Source of the DNA: Nageia nagi
Taxonomy: Eukaryota > Pinophyta
Direction of reading: 5' to 3'
NCBI GenBank assembly: GCA_050084985.1
Contig: JBITNC010000001.1
Span: 212,536,001-212,600,000, forward strand
DNA length: 64,000 nt
The first letter of the stretch is position 1. The number at the start of each line of letters is the position of its first letter. This document shows positions 1 to 11,527 of this stretch, in pieces. The position numbers were made by a program, and so were the translations under genes. A model generated the notes under the pieces. The model had not been told where the DNA came from. It searched no databases and was given only the letters and a program-made list of their open reading frames with translations.

Positions 1-414
1 GAATAAATACTTATTTAAATTATGCTCTAAGAACATCAAATCTTTGAATTTTTTAAGATTTATAGTGTGTAAAAGTGTATGAGTTCACATTATTTTAATA
101 GTGTATAAGGTCATGTTTGTTTATCATCCAAAGTTTTAGAAATCTTGCTAAAAATATTTTGATAGAATAGAATATAAATAATATACCTATGAACTACTCC
201 TTTATTTATATGTTTAACTATATATATGAATAATGTAGGAATGTATTTGTAGGGTGTTAACATACTTATCTTGGTAGGTTACTATAATTGTCATGTTTCA
301 CATTTAATAGTTTCATAATGATAAATAAAATGAATAAAGTGAGTACAATGGTATAATGAAAACACATAAGGCAGTGCACCCAATAGCTAAGATGCTTTAG
401 AAATAATTTTTGAG

Positions 415-447
<33 letters not shown>

Positions 448-1690
448 TTTTGAGTTTTTATATTTTCAATTTTTTTACTTTTGTATTTTTTGATCTTTTT
501 AGTTTTTGTAATTTTTTTTTTATTTTTGTAATTTTTCATGTTTATTTTTTTATTAATATCTTCTATTTCTACATAATGGATTCCTAGTCAATCAAAGGTT
601 TTTCATAGATCATTGTGAGTGATGGGGTAAAAATGATAATGAGTATGAACAGTATGGTTGAAAATCCAATAAGTGGCTTAATGAGTGATAGAGATAGAAA
701 ATATTAAATCTTAATGGAAAATATTTACAAATATTATATGGGCCATAAGGAGCTCATCAAAAGACTCATGAGGATGTAAGGATGATGGTCCACATAATCT
801 AATGAATCTACAAATAAATGGATTAATGTAGAAATTAATCATAATTCTTCACATGAAATTTATTCTATAAAGTAGGTAGATGAGGTCTTGGAGAAATTCT
901 TCATCAGGTATATTACAAATTAAGCAAGTTTTCTAGCATGGTTTATGATCAAAAAAGAGATCCATCCAAAAAGATTCTTTTAGAGCATTGTAAGCATATT
1001 CAAACCTATCTAGTAGACTTATCACTATTATCATGGATATAATTTTAAGTTGAACATCCTCAAGTAACTCATAAAAGTGATTTGTATCTAAGTTTGATGG
1101 CTAGGCTTCACTTTCTACATGGTCACTCGAGAATGTGCATGGTGAATGTAGGATTAAGGTGAAGATAAATCCCAAGGAGTAAGTGGAATATGATATGGAT
1201 AAAAAACCTCTTGATCGATAGGTGCAGAAGCATAATGAACATGATTCATAATTTTTATTATTTTATAATGCAATCAACCATCTATAACATTATACAAAAA
1301 TGTTTAGAAGTTGCACATGGTTTTCTAAAGACAACATATATAAGGCTTTTATTTGTATGAAAATAACTTATTAGCATGCAAAGATTGAGCAATATATACA
1401 ACACACACTTTACATACATGCATGACATAAATATTTTATTTCATTTTGAATTTTTTGATATTTTTGTTATTTTTATGATATTTTTTATTATTTTCATAAT
1501 GTTTTTATGGTTTTCATAGAGGATGACTATTTATAATCTCTAAGTGATGATGGTAAATAGCTTTCCTATGAATAATCCAACAACATCCATGATTTAAAAA
1601 GTAATAGTAACGAGGTCATAATCAAAGGCGAATAGGATCTTATCTTAGAATATATGGTTGGCAATAAATAAGATAAGAAATGAGGGGTAG
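1..1690. other. Non-coding 3' region of split gypsy element 1
   Basis: No coding frame can be supported here. The stretch holds a (TA)n microsatellite (about 417-442), a T-rich tract (about 440-555) and a second T-rich tract (about 1435-1520). The motif GCACCCAATAGC near 375 resembles GCACCCAATTGCC near 61730, just beyond the extra ORF of element 2, where T-rich tracts also follow. Removing the LTR element at 1696-6357 joins this stretch to 6363 onward. I therefore infer that it is the untranslated 3' end of the minus-strand gypsy element whose coding part is at 6640-11527. Confidence 0.4.
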
Positions 1691-1695
1691 GATTG
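1691..1695. repeat. Target-site duplication, left copy (GATTG)
   Basis: GATTG lies directly before the left LTR and again directly after the right LTR (6358-6362). A perfect 5-bp duplication is the expected integrase footprint of a Ty3/gypsy-type insertion. Confidence 0.9.
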
Positions 1696-2800
1696 TGTGA
1701 TGTCCCCAAATTTGTATAACATCCACTTTCTCTCCTCTTGGAGTGTGACGTTCAAGGCAAAGGAGGAGAAACCAAAATTAAATTAATTTAGGAGTATTTT
1801 ATTAATATTTTGCATTTATTTCTATAACCAAGGCTAAAGAGACCCTTGAGGCACTCACCTTGGATTTTATTTAATTAATCTGGCTCAATTATTTGTAATT
1901 AATGCAATATTAGTCTCTCATAATGGGACGTTGCATTTATGAGACATTGATCTTGTAATTTGGTATCTATAGGCAACCATTATGGGATGTTGGGCTTCCT
2001 AGGTCCCTAGATGATTTAATTTGTCATCCAAAGACAATAGAAGAGGGATGTTGCACTTTGGGTGATTCCAAGGTATGAGAGATCTTGTTATAAGAGGAGA
2101 TGGGATGCATCATTTGGGGCATGCTTGAAGATCATCAAAGTTTATCTCTTTTCGGAGGTTAGTAGCTAGTGGAGTTATAGCTTTCTAGCTAGCTTAGTGG
2201 GAGAGCTCGAGCCAGTGTGGAGGAGTTCTTGCCTAAGCTAGGATAGTAGCTTGAGCTAGTAAGGTGGAGTTGCTAGAGTAGCTCGAGCCAATGAGGTGGA
2301 GTTACTAGAATAGTTCGAGCTAGTGTGGTGGAACTATTCTATCCCTGATCTAGATCTAACCAGTGGGGTAGATCCAAATCTAGCCAGTGCAACCATATTC
2401 TAGATCCAAATCTAACCTACCAAATCAGTGTGAGGAGGCACATCCTAGATCCAGACCAGCTGAATCAATGTGAGGAGGCTCATCCAGCATTAGGGAGAAT
2501 AGATTGAAGAACTTGCAGGGCTAGATCATCCAAATCTACCTTATGAGGGAAAACATCCCCCTTCTTAAGCATTTGGGTATTTTTCTTTGAGTATTGTACT
2601 TATCCATTTGGGATGTCCTAGCTCTTGAAGAATAAAATACATTTTTGGCTCTATTTCTTATTCAATTTGTAGATCCAATTTGAATTGAGCTAGATAGAAA
2701 AAGTATATAAATATATATAAATTTCTAAGTAGTGATATTTCAACTTTGGAATATTACACTTTAACAAAAATCACATTTTGTGAGTTTTGAGGATATTACA
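1696..2800 (+). repeat. 5' LTR of TR-GAG element
   Basis: Starts TGTGATGTCCCC and ends GGATATTACA. It aligns along its whole length with 5252-6357, differing by scattered, mostly transition changes. It contains TTATAAGAG near 2088, a possible TATA box, and AATAAA at 2631 followed by a T-rich stretch, consistent with the R/U5 processing region. Short GAGCTAGTGnGGTGGA-like units recur between about 2200 and 2340. Confidence 0.93.
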
Positions 2801-2801
2801 A

Positions 2802-2813
2802 TGGTATTAGAGC
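2802..2813 (+). promoter_or_regulatory. Primer-binding site, initiator Met tRNA type
   Basis: TGGTATTAGAGC lies 1 nt inside the 5' LTR. It differs by one C-to-T change from TGGTATCAGAGC, the usual plant PBS complementary to the 3' end of initiator tRNA-Met. Confidence 0.85.
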
Positions 2814-2970
2814 TAGTTTTCCTACCAGCTTGTATTAGCTCATGCTACCCAAGATCCATAATTACTACTTGAGAGGAAGAAGTGATCCTAATTACCAACC
2901 AAGCTTGGAGGAGAGAGATGTAATAGATCTAGAGGGATCTAAAGAGTGGGAGGAAGCTAGATAAGGGAAC

Positions 2971-4578
2971 ATGGCTGATTCTAACATAGCCATCCTAGAT
3001 GCATTAAGGAAGATGATAGAGCAATTATAGATACTCACATCCCAAAGAGGGAACCAGACTCCACCACCCAACTAGGAGAATAGAAATAGCCAAGGAGAGA
3101 GCTCATCTGGGGCTAGATCTCATTACCAAAAGTTTGTACCTATTCCACCTAAGCCTCTTTTCAGAAAAGAGAAAGATCCAGAGGAGATCTATCAAAGACA
3201 TCAAGAGAGGCTTAACCAATTGTTCGATGAGTACATGGTCAAACCAGTAGAGTATAGAAATATCATATCTTTCCAAGAATTTTGTGGACAATTGGAGGGA
3301 AGAAAAGGAGGACACCCACCTATCTTTAAGGAGCCATTACAAAAGATCCAATTGGAGAAATTTTATGGAGGTGTGAGAATCTCAGCAAGAGGATGGATTT
3401 ACCAACTCTAAATGTACCTATCTCTCAATTCCATGGTAGAAGATGAGGCCATATGTTTTGCCACACTCTTCCTGAAGGGATGATCCTATGAGTGGTGGCA
3501 CCATGGATTGAAAATGTTGGGGCATGATTAGATCTCAACTTTTGATGAATTTTGCCAAAGATTGCTAGAACATTTTGAAAAGAAGACTAAAGAAAGTTAC
3601 TTCCATGAGCTCACCAAGATCTAATAGAAAGGTATAGTTGAAGAATATGTAGATGAGTTTATGAATGTTTCTGCTATGGTTTCAAATTTGTCAGAAGCTA
3701 GAAGGATGACTATGTTCATGGAGGGTTTGAATGAAAATATCAGAGCATTTGTTAAAGTATTTGAGCTAAATGATCTTGATGAGGTAATTAGAAGGGCCAT
3801 AGCACTTGAATCAACCATTTTGATTTGAGGAAAGAGCAATCAAGGAAGTACATAGCCACCCTAGCAATAAATTATGCCAAGTAAAATGAATAGGAGCCAA
3901 GGAAGGCTCACATCTCCACCAAGAAGAAATGCATGGCCATTGGAGCAGACATAAAGGGATTAGGATTTCTCATATTTTGAAATGAGAAGAAGGAAAATGT
4001 GCTTTGTCTATAGAGGATCATGGGAGCTAGGCCATTGCTACAATGGGAAGGTGTAGCTTAGTTATGTACAGGTAGTAGAGATGGAGGAACCTGAATTAGA
4101 TCTATGGAGCATTTTAGAATTTGTGGAAGAGTTTTCCACTCACAACACCTTGGCCACCATTAGTGGAGCACTCCATTGCCCCACATTATGCTTTCAAGGA
4201 ATAGCTCTATTAGAACAAGTGACTATTCTTATCGATGGAGGGGCATCTCACAACTTCATTAATGCTTTGTTTGCTACTAAGAAAGGAGTAAGGATGGATG
4301 TTTTTAAAGGATTCAATGTGGCCAATGCTAACGACTAGATCTCATTTTGCAATAAGATGATTAGACAACTTCTAGTTGAGACCAACAATTACTCCATGAG
4401 AAGTGATTTCTATGTATATCCCATGGGAAGGATCTTGCACATGGTCTTTAGAATTCAATGGCTAAAAACTTTAGGGGAGATTAAGACAAATTATGACACC
4501 TTGGAAATGAAGTTCCTAGCAAATAGAAAGGAGGTCATCATGAGAGGATTGCAAAGTAGCAATAGGGCCACTTCATAA
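2971..4578 (+). pseudogene. gag-protease polyprotein relic of the TR-GAG element
   Basis: One reading frame runs from the ATG at 2971 to about 4578 without an evident frameshift but with about a dozen in-frame stops. From 3220 to 3830 it has a plant Ty3/gypsy Gag core: FYGG..., EDEAICFATLFLKG, YEWWHHGLKMLGHD, then FDEFCQRLLEHFEKK and MFMEGLNENIRAFVK. A damaged CCHC knuckle (CFVYRG...GHCY, second Cys changed to Tyr) lies near 3995-4045. The retropepsin part (4081-4578) has ILIDGGASHNFI, where the family has D-S/T-G, so the active-site triad is altered to DGG. It ends with a typical IQWLKTLGEI segment. Stops fall where relatives have Gln or Trp/Arg, as expected from C-to-T decay. Gag would package the RNA; this copy cannot make it. 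Confidence 0.85.
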
Positions 4579-4860
4579 GCCTATTAATTGGAAGTAATAG
4601 AAGATCCAAAGTAGCAACATCGAATCATTCTTCACATCCCAAATAGAATTACCATGCAAGATGTCACCCAATCCCAAGGTAACATGCCCACATTTGCTCA
4701 GCCACTAACAAATTGGTTAAGAGTGTTCTTTTTCTGGATAATAAGTTGGAGGTTGATTGAAGATTAGAAACAAGTGATAATACTTACTGGTTAGATTTAC
4801 TTCTCCTTGACATATATATCCCTATTACAAGTATATTGCTACAAAATTTTTTGAGACAAA

Positions 4861-5256
4861 TTGTCCATCATCTTACTTAAAATGAGAAATAGAGGGATTG
4901 GATATTTGGTATTACTTCATCATACTTTTCCTTGTGAACCACTTAGCCACTTAGACCATTGGGATGTTGGGATGAATGTATTCATGCTTGCTGAAATTGT
5001 AGATTCTCCCTCCCATCATGTGACACAGTCCTGGATAGAAGATAACCCACTAGCACTCCTTGATTTTATTCAATACTTGGATGTTGGGTTATGGAGCTAT
5101 GAAGGTAGACATTTTAGCCATCACTTGCAGCAAAAAATTAGAACTCTTTCTCCTTGTTCTTTCATCTACATTACAACTTTTCAAGATGGGAAAGAGAAGG
5201 GCCAATTTATCTTGAGTTGCTTGGGGACAAGCAATTTAGGAAGGGGAGACTTGTAA
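4861..5256 (+). CDS. Hypothetical ORF ending at the 3' LTR border
   Basis: An open frame of 131 codons with no ATG at its first position. It lies in the space where pol would be in an autonomous element and runs through the polypurine tract into the first bases of the 3' LTR. Its C-terminal residues (LGTSNLGRGDL) are thus templated by the polypurine tract and LTR edge, as in many gypsy polyproteins that end at this point. I do not recognise a domain. It may be the leftover C-terminus of the lost pol, which is an inference. The 4579-4860 stretch between protease and this ORF shows no coding signal. Confidence 0.35.
   Translation: MSIILLKMRNRGIGYLVLLHHTFPCEPLSHLDHWDVGMNVFMLAEIVDSPSHHVTQSWIEDNPLALLDFIQYLDVGLWSYEGRHFSHHLQQKIRTLSPCSFIYITTFQDGKEKGQFILSCLGTSNLGRGDL
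5239..5250 (+). promoter_or_regulatory. Polypurine tract of TR-GAG element
   Basis: GGAAGGGGAGAC lies directly upstream of the 3' LTR start (TGTAATGTCC at 5252) and is the expected plus-strand primer site. Confidence 0.85.
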
Positions 5257-6357
5257 TGTCCCCAAATTTGTAAAACATCCATTTTCTCTCCTCTTGAAGT
5301 GTGATGTTCATGGAAAAGGAGGAGAAACCAAAAATAAATTAATTTAGGAGTATTTTATTAATATTTTGCATTTATTTCTATAACCAAGGCTAAAGAAACC
5401 CTTGAGGCACTCACCCTTAGATTTTATTTAATTAATTTAGTTCAATTATTTGTAATTAATGCAATATTAGTCTCTTATAATGGGACATTGTATTTATGAG
5501 CCATTGATCTTGTAATTTGGCATCTCTAGGTAACCATTATGGGATGTTGGGCTTCCTAGGTCCCTAGATGATTTAATTTGTCATCCCAAGACACCAGAAG
5601 AGGGACATTGCACTTTGGGTGATTCTAAGGTATGAGAGATCTTATTATAAGAGGAGATGGGAGACATCATTTGGGGCATGCTTGAAGATCATTAGAGTTT
5701 ATCTCCTTTCGAGGGTTAGTAGCTAGTGGAGTTGTAGCTTTCTAGCTAGCTTAGTGGGAGAGCTTGAGCTAGTGTGGAGGAGTTCTTACCTAAGCTAGGA
5801 CAGTAGCTTGAGCCAGTGAGGTGGAGTTGCTAGAGTAGCTCAAGCTAATGAGGTGGAGTTACTGGAATAGTTCAAGCCAATGTGGTGGAACTATTCCATC
5901 CCTGATCTACATCTAGCTAGTGGGGTAGATCCAGATCTAACCAATGTGGCCATATTCTAGATCTAGATTTAACCTACCAAATCAGTGTGAGGAGGTATGT
6001 CCTAGATCTAGACCAGCTAAATCAATGTGAGGAGGCTTTTCCAGCATTGGGGAGAATAGATTGAAGAACTTGCAAGGCTAGATAATTCAAATCTACCTTA
6101 TAAGGGAAAACATCCCCCTTCTTGAGCATTTGGGTATTTTTTCTTAAGTATTGTACTTATCCATTTGGAACGTCCCAGCTCTTGAAGAATAAAATACATT
6201 TCTAGCTCTATTTCTTGTTCAATTTATAGATCTAATTTGAATTGAGCTTGATAGAAAAAATATAAAAATATATATAAATTCCTAAGTAGTGATATTTCAA
6301 CTTTAGAATATTACACTTTAACAAAAATCACATTTTGTGAGTTTTGGGGATATTACA
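5252..6357 (+). repeat. 3' LTR of TR-GAG element
   Basis: 1106 bp, TGTAATGTCCCC...GATATTACA, the partner of 1696-2800. It is followed by the second GATTG target duplication. It keeps the possible TATA element near 5645 and AATAAA at 6188. Confidence 0.93.
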
Positions 6358-6362
6358 GATTG
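6358..6362. repeat. Target-site duplication, right copy (GATTG)
   Basis: Perfect match to 1691-1695 across the inserted TR-GAG element. Confidence 0.9.
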
Positions 6363-6639
6363 GTGTTTGAGGTGTGAATTTTCTAAAAATTGATATTTTT
6401 TAGATGAAGTTAAAGCTTTATTATGTTCTTTAGGGAGTGTCAAAAAGGATGGTATGTATGTAGGATATAGAGAAATAGGAGGTAGTGGAATTGGTGGTAA
6501 GGGAGAAGTCCAAGGTGGGAAGTATGGCATGAGACTCCTTTTAAAAATACCAAAACTTTTATTATAAATAGTATTATAATAATATACTTATCTAACATAT
6601 TTGATTTATTTATTTTTATTTACACATTTACTAATTCAT

Positions 6640-7830
6640 TCAAATCATACTTTCATATTCAAAGGATTATTTGGGCAATAACTATTGCTAAATAATGAAC
6701 TGTAATAATATATAATTTCATCATTGGGAAAATACAGTGCAAAGGATGAAAATACTTTCTCAAAAACTATTGAAGTCAATATAAGAGGATAACCTATGAA
6801 TTTGATATGGACATATTCCAAACAATCTATCATAATCTTAGGTTTATCACTAGGCTAATGCAAATAGAACCATTGTATTAAACTTATTTTGGATTCTTGT
6901 TACATACACATTTCTTTTACTTTTATTTCAATTTCTACTTTTAAACCACTTATCTTTATTTTCCATGCATTTTATGTATAAGTTTCAAAGAATTTTTTGG
7001 CTATTCCTATTTGTAATTCCTTAAGTAAAGAAAATATGCTATTTCTATTTTGTATGGGTTTTTTTGAAGCAATCGCATGTAAATATATCCTCTATATCTA
7101 TCCATGAAACTTTGACTAAAGCAATAGAGTTGCACATGTTCTTGTTTAGGAAATTCTAACCTTTTAATCATCACTATTTTTTCATGCTAGTCAAAAGGTG
7201 ATGAGGACATGAATCTTGAATTTATTTGAGAGAATTATTTATTGATATTTCTTTTAACTCTTTTTGATTTCCTAGGCTTAAGTACAAATGACTTAGAAAA
7301 ATCATATATTAGTTTTTGATGGCATAAATCTCTAATGAGTTGATTCATCGAAATCATAATTAGATTTAAACTTCATGGATTTTAGGATACAACATCTAAA
7401 ACATAATCATTAAAAGTATAATCAATAATATGCTTAGATGCTATTGTAGTACAATACAACATATTAAATTTATTTTATGTACTTGCTCATAATAATGATA
7501 ATAACCTTGAAAATACATGGCTCTATCTAGATAAATTTCAAGATTTTCTTCTTTAATATAAATTTTCCAACCATCATATATACCTAGATAATGATGCAAA
7601 GCCAAATATTTATGTATGTCAATGGGTAATCAAAGAATATTTCATGCTTCTAGGGAGGTGAACTTAGCGAGTCAAGATATGCTCTATTTGTTAGATATAT
7701 AGACTTCTCAAACTATGGTCCTTGCTTTACCTCTTTTCTTTCTAATGGCACATGCACATTCTTGATTTTCTTAGTCATCATCTGTTAAACCTATTTGTAT
7801 ATATTAGTTCATTATAGAATTTTTCTTCTA
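6640..7830 (-). pseudogene. Extra ORF downstream of integrase, element 1 copy
   Basis: Read on the minus strand, a broken coding stretch follows the integrase C-terminus. Recognisable blocks are SIYLTNRAYLDSL (about 7660-7710), LALHHYLGIYDGWKIYI (about 7545-7610) and DKPKIMIDC (about 6815-6860). The last two align with LALTLYDTHESYGWDVKI and EKPKIMVDC in the extra ORF of element 2 (62088-63088). Function is unknown and I do not recognise a named family. Stops and indels separate the blocks, so the gene is dead. Confidence 0.55.
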
Positions 7831-7871
7831 TTTAATTATTTACAATATGCACATAAATAAAAAAAATGATT

Positions 7872-8870
7872 CTAACTATAAAAGGGAGGAAGATATATGA
7901 CATTTATTGGTTCATGTTCTTTGTTACCTTCTAAGTTGGCTAAGTGATATGTTCCTAATCCAAATTTTCTTGTAACCAAGTAAGGTTCTAACCAATTAGA
8001 AGTAAATTTATCTTGAAGTTCTCTTTTCATATGCAAATTTTGTTGGTTTTGTTTTAATACTAGGTATTTTATATTAAATTCATGAATCTTAACCCTTTTA
8101 TCAAATGCTTGTTTAATGTAACTTTGATAGGTATTCATGTGTTCTAATGCATTAACTCTTCTTTTATCTAGAAGTAATAATTGATCTAATCTTTTTTGAT
8201 GATCCATTTCATCAATGATATAATCTTGTAAAGCAATTTACAAAGATGAAATTTATATTTCTAAAGATAGCACTACTACTTCATAAACTAAAGAAAATGG
8301 GGTTACCCTAGGAGGAGTTCAAATGCTAGTACGATAAGCCTACAAAGCATATGGAATTCTAGTATGCCAATCTCTATGAGAATTATCAACTATTTTATAT
8401 AGAATACTATGAATGGTTTTATTAATAACCTTAGCTTGTCCATTTCCTTAAGGGTAATATGGTATTGAAAAACTAATTCAAATATGATATCCTTTACATA
8501 AGGCTAATACTTCTTTATTTTTAAAATTCTTAAAATTATTAGATATAATTTGAGTAGAAATCCTAAAATGATAAATCATATAGTGTTCTATGAATTCTAC
8601 TAACTTTGGTCCTTTAATTGAAATCATAGGCATAGCTTCAACTCACTTTGTAAATTATTCTATGGCTATTATTTATAAATTTGTATTCTCTTGAAGAAAT
8701 AGAGGATATTTGGCCTATTAAGTCTAATTCCATCTTAAAAATGGCCATAATGATTGCATGGTTTATAATACTTACGATGGTTGATTAAATAAATTTTAAT
8801 ATTATTGGCATTTAATATATTTTTTAACATACTCAATGCAATCATGTTCCATGGTGGGCCAATAATATTC
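7872..8870 (-). pseudogene. Integrase relic, gypsy element 1
   Basis: Minus-strand integrase in order: a damaged zinc-binding region near 8800-8870 (HHGT...), a catalytic core at about 8370-8700 (SFSIPYYP*GNGQA, NKTIHSILYKIV, SHRDWHTRIPYAL), and a well-kept C-terminal part at 7872-8207. The C-terminal part contains DKRVKIHEF, then KFTSNWLEPYLVTRKFG, GTYHLANLEG and PINVIYLPPFY, the usual ending of Tat-like pol. The core has several stops, including TAA where relatives have Gln in PQGNGQA. Integrase would insert the cDNA into the host genome; this copy is inactive. The neighbouring element 2 integrase is about as similar as a related subfamily would be. Confidence 0.8.
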
Positions 8871-9299
8871 TATATGTATTACTCATTTCATTATTGCAAG
8901 GAAACTAAAATATCCTCTACATATTCCATCATGGGTGAATAAAATTATAATTTATGAATCCACCTATTCTAAGCATCTAAGAAATATTCCATTAAAACAA
9001 ACCTCTATGATATAGGATATCTCCTAGCATACAAAAATGAGAAGCTTTTAATTTAAATGCTTTCCTAGCTGACTTTGTTAAATTGATAGGTAGGATTTCA
9101 TCTCTTAAGTATTTGACTAATTGGGTGTGTTTGTAAGGTCTTATCTTCCATTATTATATCGAGAATTGAGTGCTCTACTCCATTCATTTCTAATAGAATT
9201 AAGTAATTTGAATGATCTCGATATGAATATTTTATTGATGTGGATTTTTAGTTATTAAGGATCCAATTAAAACCATAGCATCAATGAATCCATTGGTTG

Positions 9300-9665
9300 A
9301 TCTTGATGCTACTTCTAAATCATATTTTTCAAATGATATTAGCAAATTATCTACCAATTTTTTATACTTTTGTAACATATATTCTTTACATTAAAAGATT
9401 TCTTTGACTTGATTCATATTTACCAATGAATCACCAATTAATTTAACTTTCTTTAATTTTAATTTCATGGCTATCTTTATAGCTAGTATTAGGGCTTTAT
9501 ACTCAATGTTGTTATTTGTACACAAAAAATTAAGTTTAAAAAAATAAGGTATAAGAACTCTTTGAGGTGTAATGAAAACAACACCACCTCCACTTTTCTT
9601 TCATTTTGATTTATTAAAATATATCACCATATCCCAATCTTTTTCAGGATCCATGGGGATTTCCA
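9300..9665 (-). pseudogene. RNase H relic, gypsy element 1
   Basis: Minus-strand translation shows DWDMVIYFNKSK, GGGVVFITPQ, NNNIEYKALILAIKMAI and LIGDSLVNMNQVKE, the RNase H fold of plant gypsy pol. The first catalytic Asp has become Asn (YFNKS where YFDGS is usual), while the Glu (IEYKAL) and Asp (GDS) positions remain. It sits between the RT fragment and integrase as expected. Confidence 0.75.
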
Positions 9666-9744
9666 TCTCATCTAATTGAAGAACATGTGCATCTAGTAAT
9701 TCAATGATGAGTTATTTATCATTAAATAAAGGTGCTTCTATGAG

Positions 9745-10150
9745 ATAATCATGATATTTTATGTTGATCTTATGATGCTAATTTTATCTAATTATACCCT
9801 AAAAATCCATCCATAAGAGAGAGCATTTCATATCCAAAAGTATAATCAACCAAACTATCTATGTTTGGTAGTGGGAAGTCATCCTTAAGGCAAGCTTTAT
9901 TCAAGTCTATAAAATCTATGCATATGTAATTTTTTCTATTTGACTTTTTAATGAGTAACATGTTAGAAATCCAAATATAATAATCAATGGGATGAATAAA
10001 TTTGGCTTATAAATTTTTTTGTAACTCTTCTTTCACCATATATGCTATTATTGGATGTCTTTTTTATAATTTTTATTTGATAGGTTTAGCATCTTTTTTA
10101 ATTTCTAAGTTATGTACTACCAAGTTAGGATCTAGTCCAAGCATATTAGT
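9745..10150 (-). pseudogene. Reverse transcriptase N-terminal half, element 1
   Basis: Minus-strand translation gives NLVVHNLEIKKDAKPIKQ, KRHPIIAYMVKEELQK, FIHPIDYYIWISNMLLIKK, CIDFIDLNKACLKDDFPLPNI and YEMLSLMDGFLGYN*IK, the fingers and palm start of Ty3/gypsy RT. The frame then jumps to the RNase H linker at about 9740, so the palm with the YxDD catalytic pair, the thumb and the connection are missing. This is an internal deletion of several hundred base pairs relative to a complete element. A minor plus-strand open frame here (10002-10235) is a shadow. Confidence 0.8.
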
Positions 10151-10239
10151 GTATGACCATGCAAATATTTTCTACCTCTATTTGAGTATGGAAATGAATT
10201 CTTATCTCTCATTTTTAGTTAACATCCTTATTTGAATAA

Positions 10240-11527
10240 TTTTAAGATTATTAGGATCATCACTTAAATCAACTTCTATAGGATCATCACTTAAATTAAC
10301 ATATGAGACCCTTCTTACAACTGATTTGGTATTGGAATCCAATTTTTATCATTTATGTTATATTCTTCATCTTCATCTAAATGTTGATTTTCTAGAGTAG
10401 TGTTTATAGTGAAGTATGAGGTTTATAATATGGTATATATATTTTTAAATTATTTTATTGTAGGTTATTCAAAAATTAATGTAAAGTCTATAGCATCTTC
10501 ATCTACCAAAAAATATGATGAAGAACTATTTAAGCTGGTTGGGCTTAATGATTCAAACTCATCACTCTCAAACCATTTTAAAGACATTTTTTGCAAAAAA
10601 AACTTCATTAAATATTTATAGAATTTCAACTATGTTACTTGATACATCATTAAGAAATAATATTTCTAAAGATAATATTTAATACCATATTATCTTGACT
10701 TATATTACCTCTTTACATTTTTCATACGGATTTTCAAACTTTAATATTTTTTATTCTAATTCAACTATCTTGCTACCAAATTCTTTTTTATTTTTACTTC
10801 TATATGCTAATCCTATTTTATCAATGAATAATTGGTAATAAATATTGATCATATATCTAAATCCTTTTTCATACTATCCTAGGCCTTATCCTTTCCATTA
10901 ACATCTAGCAAAATATTTTTGGATTAATGACTTTATATAAGGTGATAAATATTCTAATGAGTTACAAAAAATACCTTCATGAGGTTGTGATAAAGGAAGG
11001 ATAGGTGGCTCTATAGGATCTTTATAAATAAATAATTTTTAGTGAGGGACTTTCCCTAGTGGCATCAATTTTCATACTACAATAGGAGATTCTTTTGGTC
11101 TTCCTATTTCTTGGGCAAAAGGAATATTGAAAATGATATCATCGATTCAAAATTATCTTATACCATAATCTATTAGTTTTATGGTTATAGAATAAATGTT
11201 TGATAACTTATTTTTTTCTTGAAAATATTTATTTTTTACTGATGTATCCATAAGGGAAGATATTTTAGATGAATAGGTTTTACTAAATTCATCAAACTTC
11301 TATGCTCTTTCTTCCCATGTAATTCTTTCTTGAGGTGTTGGTTCTATTTTTTATGGTAAATTATCATTAATATTTTGAGTATTGGGTAATTTTTTATTAA
11401 TAATATGTTCTTCTTTTAAAGAGTTTAAAAGAGAATTATTTTTATCCACTCCTATAATTAATGGTTTTTTGGATAACATAGGTGTGGAAAAGTAATGAGT
11501 AGATTGTAATGCCACTTATTTTGATAG
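10240..11527 (-). other. Upstream pol/gag-end region of element 1, unassigned
   Basis: AT-rich and broken. Minus-strand reading gives fragments such as EIGRPKESPIVV and DPIEPPILPLSQPHEG near 10970-11110. These fit a linker before RT, but no protease triad could be found. No gene is supported with confidence. Confidence 0.3.

Larger units (their letters stand above)
1696..6357 (+). mobile_element. Complete non-autonomous LTR retrotransposon (TR-GAG type)
   Basis: A 4662-bp element with two LTRs of about 1105 bp (1696-2800 and 5252-6357), TG...CA termini, a primer-binding site at 2802, a polypurine tract just before 5252 and 5-bp target duplications. The inner 2.45 kb holds one gag-protease frame and no reverse transcriptase, RNase H or integrase. 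That is the layout of plant TR-GAG elements, which depend on the enzymes of autonomous relatives. It landed in the 3' part of an older minus-strand gypsy element. Both LTRs keep an AATAAA poly(A) signal (2631 and 6188). The many stops in the coding frame indicate an old, dead copy. Confidence 0.92.
6363..11527 (-). mobile_element. Degraded Ty3/gypsy element 1, pol part
   Basis: A minus-strand relic with the gypsy order RT, RNase H, integrase, then an extra ORF (read from 10150 down to 6640). The left part of the same element is 1-1690, split off by the TR-GAG insertion. The right side is cut at 11527 by the LTR of gag/PMD copy 1. Neither LTR of element 1 was found. Stops and small frameshifts are common, so this is an old dead copy. 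The layout and the RT/integrase motifs resemble the Tat/Ogre-like branch; the branch call is an inference from structure. Confidence 0.8.

Noticed and set aside
10002-10235. Plus-strand 77-codon open frame
   Set aside because: Shadow of the minus-strand reverse transcriptase relic.
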